Shown one piece after another: positions 52,059 to 59,235 of a DNA stretch of 60,026 bases (position 1 is its first letter; the number at the start of each line of letters is the position of its first letter). The notes below the pieces were generated by a model. It saw nothing but the letters and a program-made list of their open reading frames with translations, was not told the origin of the DNA and ran no database searches. Origin of the DNA: Gemmatimonadaceae bacterium (GTDB lineage Bacteria > Gemmatimonadota > Gemmatimonadetes > Gemmatimonadales > Gemmatimonadaceae); the NCBI GenBank assembly GCA_013361935.1, contig JABFXC010000137.1:1-60026 (forward strand), in the 5' to 3' direction. Both the position numbers and the translations under genes were made by a program.

Positions 52059-53069
52059 TCACGCCGTCGCGGTGGCGATGTGCGCGCGGTAGGCGTCGTA
52101 GGCTTCGAGCACCTCGTCGACGCTCACCGTCGCGGCGCCGAGCTTCCCGACCTCGACGCCGGCGGCGAAGTTCGCGATCACCGCCGCTTCGCGCATCGTC
52201 GCGCCCGCGGCGAGCATCGTCGCGAGGTACGCGGTGACGGTATCGCCCGCGCCGACGACGTCGTACACCTCGCGCGCGGTGGTCGGGATGCGGTGGGTGC
52301 TGCCGTCCGCCGAGAGCAGCGCCATCCCGCGCTCGCCGAGCGTGAGCAGCAGGTGCTCGACGCCCAGCCGGCGGAAGGTCTCGGGGAGCGCCTCGGGATG
52401 ATCCAGCGAGACGGCGGCGCCGAGCGCGGTCTCGAGCTCGCGGCGATTCGGCTTGAACACCGTCGCGCCGCGGTAGGCGAAGAAGTTCCGGAACTTGGGG
52501 TCGACGACGATGGGGATCCCGCGTCCGCGCGCCCGCGACACGGCGTGCTCGATGACCGCGGGGATGAGGACGCCCTTGTTGTAGTCCTCGAGGACGAGCG
52601 CGTCGGCGTCGTCGACGGCGCGCGACACGGCGGCCATGAGGCTGTCGATCTCCTCCCCGGAGACGTCGGCGTCCTCCTCCTCGTCGAAGCGGACGACCTG
52701 CTGCGCGCGGGCGAGCACCCGCGTCTTCGTCGTCGTCGGCCGCGCGCCCTCGACCAGCGCGCGCTCCTCGGCGCCGATCCCGCCGAGCATGTCGCGGAGG
52801 AGGGTGCCGGGGACGTCCTTGCCGATGATCGCGACGAGCTCCGCGGTGGCGCCGAGCGCGGCGACGTTCTGGGCGACGTTGGCGGCGCCGCCGAGGGCGA
52901 GCTTCCGCTCGCGGACCCGCACGACGGGGACGGGCGCCTCCGGGGAGATCCGGTCGACGTCGCCGCGCAGATAGACGTCGAGCATGGCGTCGCCGACGAT
53001 GGCGATGCGGTGGCCTCGCGCTCTTTCGAGGAGGGAGGCGAGGCGGTCGCGGCTGACGGAGAGTGGCAC
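52059..53069 (-). CDS. D-glycero-beta-D-manno-heptose-7-phosphate kinase (HldE kinase domain, RfaE1)
   Basis: PfkB-family sugar kinase of 336 residues, equivalent to the N-terminal domain of HldE. Motifs: IAIVGDAMLDVYLRGDVDRISPEAPVPVV, LGGAANVAQNVAALGA (PfkB signature 1), TTTKTRVLARAQQVVRFDEE, VLEDYNKGVL, VDPKFRNFFAYRGATVFKPN and YDVVGAGDTVTAYLA (signature 2 with the catalytic Asp). It makes heptose 1,7-bisphosphate for ADP-heptose and LPS core, a likely donor for the GT9 enzymes. The adenylyltransferase half is absent and must be elsewhere. The start GTG 53069 fits the family; the frame upstream runs through the repeat at 53115. Confidence 0.88.
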   Translation of the reverse strand: MPLSVSRDRLASLLERARGHRIAIVGDAMLDVYLRGDVDRISPEAPVPVVRVRERKLALGGAANVAQNVAALGATAELVAIIGKDVPGTLLRDMLGGIGAEERALVEGARPTTTKTRVLARAQQVVRFDEEEDADVSGEEIDSLMAAVSRAVDDADALVLEDYNKGVLIPAVIEHAVSRARGRGIPIVVDPKFRNFFAYRGATVFKPNRRELETALGAAVSLDHPEALPETFRRLGVEHLLLTLGERGMALLSADGSTHRIPTTAREVYDVVGAGDTVTAYLATMLAAGATMREAAVIANFAAGVEVGKLGAATVSVDEVLEAYDAYRAHIATATA

Positions 53070-53378
53070 GCAGGAACGTAGTCGGGCGGTCCTGCGGGTC
53101 GGAAGGCCCTTCCACGTTCCACCTCGACGTGGGAGTGGACGTGGGACTCGCTGGAGCGAGTTGGGGATCCGGGGACGACGTGGGACGTGGGAGGGAGGAG
53201 TCACACGTCAGAAGTCGTCCCGGTCCTGCCCTCGCTCCCCCGTCGCACGTCCACTCCCACGTCGAAGTGGAACGACGCGGGAGCCCTTGGCCCAACGTTT
53301 GCCCATGTTCAGCGCCGAGTACGCTTCAATCCCCTCCCCCCAAAGACAAGAAACAGTTTGTCATCGTTCGTCAGCCGC
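53070..53378. other. Divergent intergenic region between the heptose kinase and mlaE genes
   Basis: This 309-base gap separates the minus-strand kinase gene from the plus-strand mla genes and should contain promoters for both directions. About half of it is the hairpin element 53115-53274. The last 100 bases before mlaE (53280-53378) are freer of repeats, with C-runs and an A-rich stretch CAAAGACAAGAAACAGTTTG (53341-53360). I see no clear -35/-10 pair and no Shine-Dalgarno before ATG 53379. Confidence 0.6.
53115..53274. repeat. Intergenic word-repeat hairpin, 29-bp arms (cgtggga words)
   Basis: Arm 53115-53143 matches the reverse complement of 53246-53274 at 28 of 29 positions. The arms and the 102-base centre are built from variants of GACGTGGGA. 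An inner pairing (about 53170-53180 with 53214-53223) extends the fold. The design, short words arranged as a large inverted repeat in a gap, is the same as at 51046 and 56338, but the word differs. Confidence 0.8.
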
Positions 53379-54170
53379 ATGAATGCGGCAGCGAAGAAGC
53401 GGGTTCTTCGCGTTCAGGAGTATTTCGGGCTCGCGTGGAAGGCGCTGCGATTCATCTTCGCGCGCCCTTTCTACGCTACCGATCTCGTCCAGCAGATGGA
53501 CGCGATCGGCGTTCAGTCCCTCGGGATCGTGCTCCTGACCGGGTTCTTCACCGGGATGGTGCTCGCGCTGCAGTCGGCGGTGCAGCTGCAGACCTTCGGC
53601 GCGACGATGTACATCGGGCGGCTCGTCTCGGCGTCGATGATCCGCGAGCTCGGGCCGGTGCTCGCCGGGCTCATGGTCGCCGGGCGGGTTGGGTCGGGGA
53701 TCGCGGCGCAGCTCGGGTCGATGAAGGTCACCGAGCAGATCGACGCGCTGAACACCCTCGGCACCGACCCGATCAAGAAGCTGGTCACGCCGCGGGTGCT
53801 CGCGTCGCTGATCATGCTCCCGGTGCTGACGATCATCAACAACCTCGTCGGCATCCTCGGCGGCATGCTCATCGCGAACCTGATGTTCGGGCTGCCGATG
53901 GGGTTCTACTGGCGCACGGTGTGGGAGCAGATCGCCGCCGACGGCTTCACGCTGACGTACATCCCGAACGACTTCATCCAGGGGCTGCTGAAGCCCTTCG
54001 TCTTCGGGGGGATCATCTCGATCACCTCGTGCTATTACGGGCTCGGCACGACGGGGGGCACCGAAGGAGTCGGCCTCTCCACGACGCGGACCGTCGTCGC
54101 GACGAGCATCACCATCCTCGTGATGGACTACTTCCTGACGCAGCTCCTTCTGTCGGTGGTGGGCGCGTGA
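53379..54170 (+). CDS. mlaE: MlaE-type ABC lipid transporter permease
   Basis: Inner-membrane permease of 263 residues of the MlaE/Ttg2B family, part of the system moving phospholipids between inner and outer membranes. Diagnostic segments: FFTGMVLALQSAVQLQTFGA, LGPVLAGLMVAGRVGSGIAAQLGSMKVTEQIDAL, INNLVGILGGMLIANLMFG and the C-terminal YYGLGTTGGTEGVGLSTTRTVV. Five hydrophobic segments. ATG 53379 matches the family start; the longer frame from 53187 covers the repeat element. Coupled to mlaF by GTGA. No mlaB or mlaC is nearby. Confidence 0.93.
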   Translation: MNAAAKKRVLRVQEYFGLAWKALRFIFARPFYATDLVQQMDAIGVQSLGIVLLTGFFTGMVLALQSAVQLQTFGATMYIGRLVSASMIRELGPVLAGLMVAGRVGSGIAAQLGSMKVTEQIDALNTLGTDPIKKLVTPRVLASLIMLPVLTIINNLVGILGGMLIANLMFGLPMGFYWRTVWEQIAADGFTLTYIPNDFIQGLLKPFVFGGIISITSCYYGLGTTGGTEGVGLSTTRTVVATSITILVMDYFLTQLLLSVVGA

Positions 54171-55339
54171 CGGAGCGCGACCGCCCCGGGAACGATCGCG
54201 TCCCCGACGCCGCGCCGCGCGACGACTCGACCGCGGACGCGTCGAGCGGGGAGCGCGGGAGCGCGCCGCAGGACCGCGTGAGCGAGGGGACGGGGGTAGG
54301 GGCGGAGCCGAACGACGAGGAGAGCTTCGGCCCGGCGCCGGGAGGGGGTCAGGGATCGGGGGTCGGGGGGTCGAGTGGAACGGGAGCAGGGTCGGACAAG
54401 GGCGCGACGCGGGGCCGGCGCGCCGAGAGCGCGGGCGGACGTCGCGTCGCCGATCACGGGGTGAAGCCGGCGCCGGGGCGCGGCGAAGGGCAGGCGCCCT
54501 TCCGGCGCGCCGAGGATCAGGGACCGAAGCAGCGCTACGCCGAGGTGCGCGAGGCGGTGCGCGAGGAGCTGTCGCGCGACCGCGGCCACACGGGTGAGTT
54601 CCGCGGGGCGGCGGTGATCGAGCTCGATCACGTCTCGCTCGCCTTCGACGAGCCGATCCTGGTGGACGTGTCGCTCGCCGCGCACGAGGGCGAGACGATC
54701 GTCATCGTCGGCGAATCGGGAACGGGAAAGAGCACGACGCTGAAGCTGATCCTCCGGCTGCTCGTGCCGGACAGCGGCCAGGTGCTGATCGACGGGCAGG
54801 ACATCGCGCATCTCTCCTTCGACGAGGCGCTCGAGGTCCGCCAGCGCATGGGGATGGTCTTCCAGGGGGCGGCGCTGTTCGACTCGATGACCGTGTTCGA
54901 GAACGTCGCCTATCCGCTGCGCGAGCACACGGATCTGTCGGAGGACGAGATCGTCGCGCGGGTGCGCGAGAAGCTCGAGTTCGTGGACCTCGATCCGGAC
55001 CGCGTGCTCGACCAGCTGCCGGCGGAGCTCTCGGGCGGGATGAAGAAGCGCGTCGGCATCGCGCGCGGGATGGCGAACAATCCGCGGATCATGCTCTACG
55101 ACGAGCCGACGTCGGGGCTCGATCCGCTGACCACCGGCACGATCACGCGGCTGATCATGAAGCTGCAGCGGGAGCTGGGCGTGACGAGCATCGTCGTCTC
55201 GCACGACATCCGCTCGGCGTTCCGCATGGCGACGCGCATCGCGCTGCTCGCCGACAAGCACATCGTGTTCTTCGGCACGCCGGAGGAGATGGCGGCGAGC
55301 GAGAACGAGTACATCCGGGACTTCCTCGGCGGATTCTAG
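54167..55339 (+). CDS. mlaF: MlaF-type ABC lipid transporter ATPase with a long disordered N-terminus
   Basis: ATPase of 390 residues if read from GTG 54167. The ABC domain starts near residue 149 (VIELDHVSLAFDEPIL), with Walker A GESGTGKST at 182-190, a Q-loop MVFQGAALFDSMTVFENVAYPL, signature LSGGMKKRVGIARG, Walker B IMLYDEPTSGLDP and His switch VVSHD, all MlaF-like. The first 140 residues are low-complexity, rich in Gly, Ser, Asp, Glu and Arg, and absent from E. coli MlaF. An internal start such as GTG near 54614 would give the usual size. The GTGA overlap with mlaE favours the long form. Confidence 0.9.
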   Translation: MTERDRPGNDRVPDAAPRDDSTADASSGERGSAPQDRVSEGTGVGAEPNDEESFGPAPGGGQGSGVGGSSGTGAGSDKGATRGRRAESAGGRRVADHGVKPAPGRGEGQAPFRRAEDQGPKQRYAEVREAVREELSRDRGHTGEFRGAAVIELDHVSLAFDEPILVDVSLAAHEGETIVIVGESGTGKSTTLKLILRLLVPDSGQVLIDGQDIAHLSFDEALEVRQRMGMVFQGAALFDSMTVFENVAYPLREHTDLSEDEIVARVREKLEFVDLDPDRVLDQLPAELSGGMKKRVGIARGMANNPRIMLYDEPTSGLDPLTTGTITRLIMKLQRELGVTSIVVSHDIRSAFRMATRIALLADKHIVFFGTPEEMAASENEYIRDFLGGF

Positions 55340-55354
55340 GGACAGGGCGGCGCC

Positions 55355-56335
55355 ATGAAACGTTCGACGTTCATCACGTGGGACCAGCTGAAGGTGGGGA
55401 GCCTGATCCTCATCGGGCTCGTCGTGCTCGGTCTCGCGATCTACAACCTCGGCAAGGCCGCGCACCTCTTCAGCAGCCGGTACAAGCTGGTGGCCTTCCT
55501 GCCTAACGCGAACGGGCTGCGCGCCGGCGGGTCGGTGCTCGTGGCCGGCCAGCTCGCGGGGACGATCCAGTCGATCGACTTCCTGCCGGTGGACGCGGAC
55601 ACGACGCGCAACCTGAAGGTCGTCGTCGAGGTCGAGGAGGATCTGCAGGACCAGATCCGCGAGGACTCGCGGGCGCGCGTGCGCACCCTCGGCCTGCTCG
55701 GCGACAAGGTGCTCGACATCACGCCGGGAACGCCGCGCACCGCGCGGCTGGTCCAGGGGGACACGCTGACGATCGCGCAGTCGCTGGACTACGAGCAGGT
55801 GATCGCGCAGGCGTCGGGCGCGGTGGGCGACCTCGTGCAGCTGACGTCGGACCTCAAGCAGATCACCGGCGGGATCGTCCGCGGCGAAGGGACGATGGGA
55901 CAGCTCGTCACCGACCGGTCGCTGTACGATCAGCTCACGGGGACGGTGACGCAGATGAACGGCCTGCTCACCCGCCTGCAGCGCCCGAACGGGACCTTCG
56001 GGCGGATGATCGACGACCCGGCGCTCTACGACCACCTGGTCGCGGTGATGGCGTCGACCGACTCGCTGCTCATCGCGCTGAACAACAAGAACGGCACGCT
56101 CGGCCGCCTGCTGCGCGACGACTCGCTGTACACGTCGTTCGTGAACATCGCGCAGGGAGGCGACTCGCTGATGAAGATGCTGACGAGCGGAAAGGGCACG
56201 GCGAGCAAGATGCTCACCGACCAGCAGCTCTACGATCAGCTGAACAAGACGCTCACCGATCTGAACGCGATCCTCGCGGACATCCGGCGCGATCCGAAGC
56301 GGTACATGAAGGGCGCGATTCACGTCGGGTTCTAG
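55355..56335 (+). CDS. mlaD: MCE-domain lipid-binding protein, MlaD type
   Basis: Membrane-anchored substrate-binding subunit of 326 residues. One N-terminal transmembrane helix (VGSLILIGLVVLGLAIYNL), then the MCE domain (YKLVAFLPNANGLRAGGSVLVAGQLAGTIQSIDF...VRTLGLLGDKVLDITPG). A helical C-terminal part carries repeated units of the type GTFGRMIDDPALYDHL, GTLGRLLRDDSLYTSF and GTASKMLTDQQLYDQL, at least four in all. These repeats are common in long MCE proteins and may form a helical tube. It follows mlaF by 15 bases. Confidence 0.92.
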   Translation: MKRSTFITWDQLKVGSLILIGLVVLGLAIYNLGKAAHLFSSRYKLVAFLPNANGLRAGGSVLVAGQLAGTIQSIDFLPVDADTTRNLKVVVEVEEDLQDQIREDSRARVRTLGLLGDKVLDITPGTPRTARLVQGDTLTIAQSLDYEQVIAQASGAVGDLVQLTSDLKQITGGIVRGEGTMGQLVTDRSLYDQLTGTVTQMNGLLTRLQRPNGTFGRMIDDPALYDHLVAVMASTDSLLIALNNKNGTLGRLLRDDSLYTSFVNIAQGGDSLMKMLTSGKGTASKMLTDQQLYDQLNKTLTDLNAILADIRRDPKRYMKGAIHVGF

Positions 56336-56337
56336 CA

Positions 56338-56449
56338 GGGTGCCCGGTGCCGGGGGTCGGGTGCCAGTTGTCGGTTGTCAGTTGTCGGTCGTCAGTCACT
56401 GGCAACTGAAAACTGGAAACTGAAAACCGACGCCCGGCACCCGGCACCC
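56338..56449. repeat. Intergenic word-repeat hairpin (ggtgccggg and cagttgtc words)
   Basis: Arm 56338-56360 matches the reverse complement of 56427-56449 at 21 of 23 positions (words of GGTGCCGGG). The centre has tandem CAGTTGTC/GGTTGTC-like words on the left and AACTGAAAACTGG-like words on the right, which also pair imperfectly. It starts two bases after the mlaD stop, so it may end the mla transcript. The right-hand centre is unusually A-rich for this DNA. Confidence 0.8.
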
Positions 56450-56515
56450 GATGCGGGCCCCTGACGCCCGGCGCCACCGGTTATCTTCCGGATCAACCTC
56501 GCCGAGCGATCCGCC

Positions 56516-57523
56516 GTGCCCCAGCCAGCCGCGCCTACAACCTTCGATCTCGACGTCGTCGTCACGCGCGGAGCGGCCGTGGAGTCGAGGCACCGCGTCC
56601 ATGCGGCGGTCGTCGACGCGAGCGGGCAGCTGATCGGGTCGGCGCGCGATCCGCGGCTCGTCACCTACTGGCGCTCCTGCGCGAAGCCGTTCCAGGTGAT
56701 GCCGCTGCTCGCGTCGGGCGGCTTCGACCGGCTGAAGTGGGGAGACGACCAGCTCGCGCTCGCCTGCGCATCGCACGGCGGAGAGCCGGAGCACGTCGCG
56801 ATCGCGGCGGGGATGCTCGCGACCATCGGCCTCGAGGAGGGCGACCTGGCCTGCGGGCCGCACGAGCCGATGTCCGCGCGCGGCGCGAAGCTCGTGCGCG
56901 AGTCCGGCGCGCGGCTCTCGCGTCTCCACAACAACTGCTCGGGGAAGCACGCGGCGATGCTCGGCCGCGCGCGGACCGAAGGATGGGCGACGGTGGGCTA
57001 CGAGCGCGCCGGCCACCCGGTGCAGCGCGACATCCTCGACGAGATGGAGCGGTGGTGCGACGTGCCCGCCGACGAGCTCCTCCAGGCCGTGGACGGCTGC
57101 GGCGCGGTGGTGTTCGGGCTCCCGCTGTACAACATGGCGCTCTCCTACGCGCGACTCGTTGCCGCGGCGGCGGAGGGAGACGACATCCCGTCGCGCATCG
57201 TGCACGCGATCCGCACGCGGCCCTTCCTCATCGGGGGCTCCGATCGCTTCGACTCGGCGCTCATCGAGGAGACCGACGGCCGGGTGATCTCGAAGATCGG
57301 CGCGGAGGGCGTCCACACCATCGCGCTCGTCGACGAGGGGATCGCCTTCGCGCTGAAGGTGGAGGACGGGGCGCAGCGGGCGCAGTTCACGGCGGCGCTG
57401 CGGCTGCTGCAGCACGTCGGCGCGCTCCCGGAGACGCTGCCGCCGCGACTCGCGGAGTTCGCGCACCGGCCGCTGCGCAACACGCGCGGGGAGACGGTGG
57501 GCGAAGTGCGCGCGGCGATCTGA
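56516..57523 (+). CDS. Asparaginase, type II-like (Rhizobium AnsA / PF06089 family)
   Basis: Enzyme of 335 residues of the asparaginase_II family, unrelated to E. coli AnsA/AnsB. Segments include VESRHRVHAAVVDASGQLIG, TYWRSCAKPFQVMPLL (conserved Ser-x-x-Lys), ACASHGGEPEHV, LHNNCSGKHAAML, VDGCGAVVFGLPLYNMALSYARL and RFDSALIEET. The conserved SxxK and CSGKH motifs are the presumed active site. Cytoplasmic; converts asparagine to aspartate. GTG 56516 is the likely start; no strong Shine-Dalgarno is seen. Confidence 0.87.
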   Translation: MPQPAAPTTFDLDVVVTRGAAVESRHRVHAAVVDASGQLIGSARDPRLVTYWRSCAKPFQVMPLLASGGFDRLKWGDDQLALACASHGGEPEHVAIAAGMLATIGLEEGDLACGPHEPMSARGAKLVRESGARLSRLHNNCSGKHAAMLGRARTEGWATVGYERAGHPVQRDILDEMERWCDVPADELLQAVDGCGAVVFGLPLYNMALSYARLVAAAAEGDDIPSRIVHAIRTRPFLIGGSDRFDSALIEETDGRVISKIGAEGVHTIALVDEGIAFALKVEDGAQRAQFTAALRLLQHVGALPETLPPRLAEFAHRPLRNTRGETVGEVRAAI

Positions 57524-57560
57524 GGGCGCGCCGTCGTCCGATGACGACGGCCGGCATTCG

Positions 57561-58211
57561 ATGATGCAGACCATCCTTCCGCTCACCATCGTTCCCGCGC
57601 TCGACGAGCAGACGGTGACGCTGGTCCGCCTCGCGGCGGCGGTCGCCGCGGGCTCGGAAGCCCAGGTCCGCAGGGCGATGGCGGAGGCGGTGAACATCGA
57701 CCCGGTGTGGGTGGAGGAGCTCATCCTCCAGTCGTACCTCTTCGCCGGCTTTCCGCGCACGCTGAATGCGATGCGCGAGTGGCGGAAGGTGAGCGGGCGG
57801 CCGGCGCCGGAGCGCGACGACCGAGCGCGCGCGGAGCTCAACGCGGCGCAGTGGCGCGCTGACGGCGAGGAGACGTGCGCGAAGGTGTACGACGGGATGT
57901 ACGAGCGGCTGCGCGAGAACATCGCGGAGCTGCACCCGGCGCTCGACGCGTGGATGGTCGTCGACGGGTATGGAAAGGTGCTCTCGCGCCCGGGGCTCGA
58001 CCTCGCGCGGCGTGAGCTGTGCATCGTCGCGGTATGCGCGGCGGCGAAGCAGGACAGGCAGCTGCAGTCGCACCTGCACGGCGCGCTGAACGTGGGCGCG
58101 ACGCCGGGTCAGGTGGTCGGGACGCTCGTCGCGCTCGCCGACATGCTCGGCGAGGACGCGCTCCGGCGCGACCTCGCGATGTTCAACAAGGTGTCAGGCA
58201 AACAGGGGTAG
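57561..58211 (+). CDS. Carboxymuconolactone decarboxylase family protein
   Basis: Helical protein of 216 residues. The C-terminal half holds the CMD/AhpD-like core (LARRELCIVAVCAAAKQDRQLQSHLHGALNVGATPGQVVGTLVALADMLG). The CxxC pair of true AhpD peroxidases is missing, so the protein is closer to the gamma-carboxymuconolactone decarboxylase side, but the substrate is unknown. A helical N-terminal half (EELILQSYLFAGFPRTLNAMREW) repeats the same fold in part. ATG 57561 or 57564. It precedes obg by seven bases. Confidence 0.8.
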   Translation: MMQTILPLTIVPALDEQTVTLVRLAAAVAAGSEAQVRRAMAEAVNIDPVWVEELILQSYLFAGFPRTLNAMREWRKVSGRPAPERDDRARAELNAAQWRADGEETCAKVYDGMYERLRENIAELHPALDAWMVVDGYGKVLSRPGLDLARRELCIVAVCAAAKQDRQLQSHLHGALNVGATPGQVVGTLVALADMLGEDALRRDLAMFNKVSGKQG

Positions 58212-58218
58212 AGCGAAC

Positions 58219-59235
58219 ATGTTCATCGATCGCGCGGTGGTCCGAGTCGAGGCGGGGACGGGCGGCTCCGGCTGCACCTCCTTCCGCCGCGAGCATCGCG
58301 TGCCCATGGGCGGCCCCGACGGCGGGGACGGGGGCCGAGGCGGGGACATCATCGTCCGCGCCGACTCCAACCTCGCGACGCTGCTCGACTACACCTACCG
58401 CGACCGCTGGCAGGCGGAGCGCGGGGAGCACGGCAAGGGCGCGAACAAGACCGGCGCCTCCGGCGAGAGCATCGTCCTCCCGGTGCCGCCGGGCACGGTC
58501 ATCCGCGACTCGGACACCGGTGAGCTCGTGGGCGAAGTGCTCGAGCACGGCGACGAGATCACCGTCGCGCGCGGCGGCCGGGGCGGGAAGGGCAACGCCT
58601 TCTTCGTCACCTCCACCCACCAGGCGCCGCGCGAGTGGCAGCCGGGGGAGGAGGGCGAGGCGCGCACCCTGGAGCTGGAGCTCAAGCTCATCGCCGACGT
58701 CGGGCTCGTCGGACAGCCCAACGCGGGAAAGTCGACGCTGCTCTCGGTGATCTCCGCCGCGCGCCCGAAGATCGCCGACTATCCGTTCACGACGCTCGCC
58801 CCCAACCTCGGCGTCGTCCAGCTCACCGACCACCGCACCTTCGTCGTCGCCGACATTCCGGGCATCATCGAGGGCGCGCACGAGGGCAAGGGACTGGGCC
58901 TCCAGTTCCTGCGCCACATCGAGCGGACGCGCATCCTCGCCTTCCTCATCCCGATCGACGCGATGGACTGGCAGGCGGAATACGACGCCCTCCGCGCCGA
59001 GGTGACGTCGTACTCCGCGGAGCTCTCGGCGAAGCCGCACTGTGTCGTCTTCACGAAGCTCGACCTGCTCGGCGAGGAGTACGTCCCCGAGATCGAGGCG
59101 CCGGACGCGTTCGGCGTGTTCTCCATCAGCGCCGCCGCGCGCACGGGGCTCGACGAGCTGCTGAGCGCGTGGTGGGGCCGACTGCTCGGATTGAAGAAGG
59201 CCGAAGTCCGGATCGACACCGCCAGCCTTCCCTGA
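58219..59235 (+). CDS. obg: GTPase Obg/CgtA
   Basis: Essential ribosome-assembly GTPase of 338 residues. The glycine-rich Obg fold opens FIDRAVVRVEAGTGGSGCTSFRREHRVPMGGPDGGDGGRGG. The GTPase domain has G1 GLVGQPNAGKSTLL, ADYPFTTLAPNLGVV (G2 region) and G3 DIPGIIEGAHEGKGLG. The G4 reads TKLD rather than NKxD. The variable C-terminal OCT domain is absent, as in many bacteria. ATG 58219; its stop directly abuts the dprA start GTG 59236. Confidence 0.95.
   Translation: MFIDRAVVRVEAGTGGSGCTSFRREHRVPMGGPDGGDGGRGGDIIVRADSNLATLLDYTYRDRWQAERGEHGKGANKTGASGESIVLPVPPGTVIRDSDTGELVGEVLEHGDEITVARGGRGGKGNAFFVTSTHQAPREWQPGEEGEARTLELELKLIADVGLVGQPNAGKSTLLSVISAARPKIADYPFTTLAPNLGVVQLTDHRTFVVADIPGIIEGAHEGKGLGLQFLRHIERTRILAFLIPIDAMDWQAEYDALRAEVTSYSAELSAKPHCVVFTKLDLLGEEYVPEIEAPDAFGVFSISAAARTGLDELLSAWWGRLLGLKKAEVRIDTASLP

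Larger units (their letters stand above)
14473..55508. repeat. Dispersed octamer CGTTAGGC / GCCTAACG (13 copies)
   Basis: I count CGTTAGGC on the plus strand at 24471, 25014, 27639, 33252, 33862, 41382 and 51063, and its reverse complement GCCTAACG at 14473, 19135, 28087, 46104, 51132 and 55501 (first base given). Twelve touch coding sequence or stop codons. In sense it gives Leu-TTA then Gly (five copies) or a TAG stop (three copies); in antisense it gives Pro-Asn (four copies). The copy at 51063 is intergenic. Near copies exist, for example CGTTAGGG at 46982. Confidence 0.7.

Noticed and set aside
14473..55508. CGTTAGGC copies as integron attC core sites, since GTTAGGC fits GTTRRRY
   Set aside because: The copies lie inside genes at irregular distances, lack paired simple sites and attC-like flanks, and no integrase is present.
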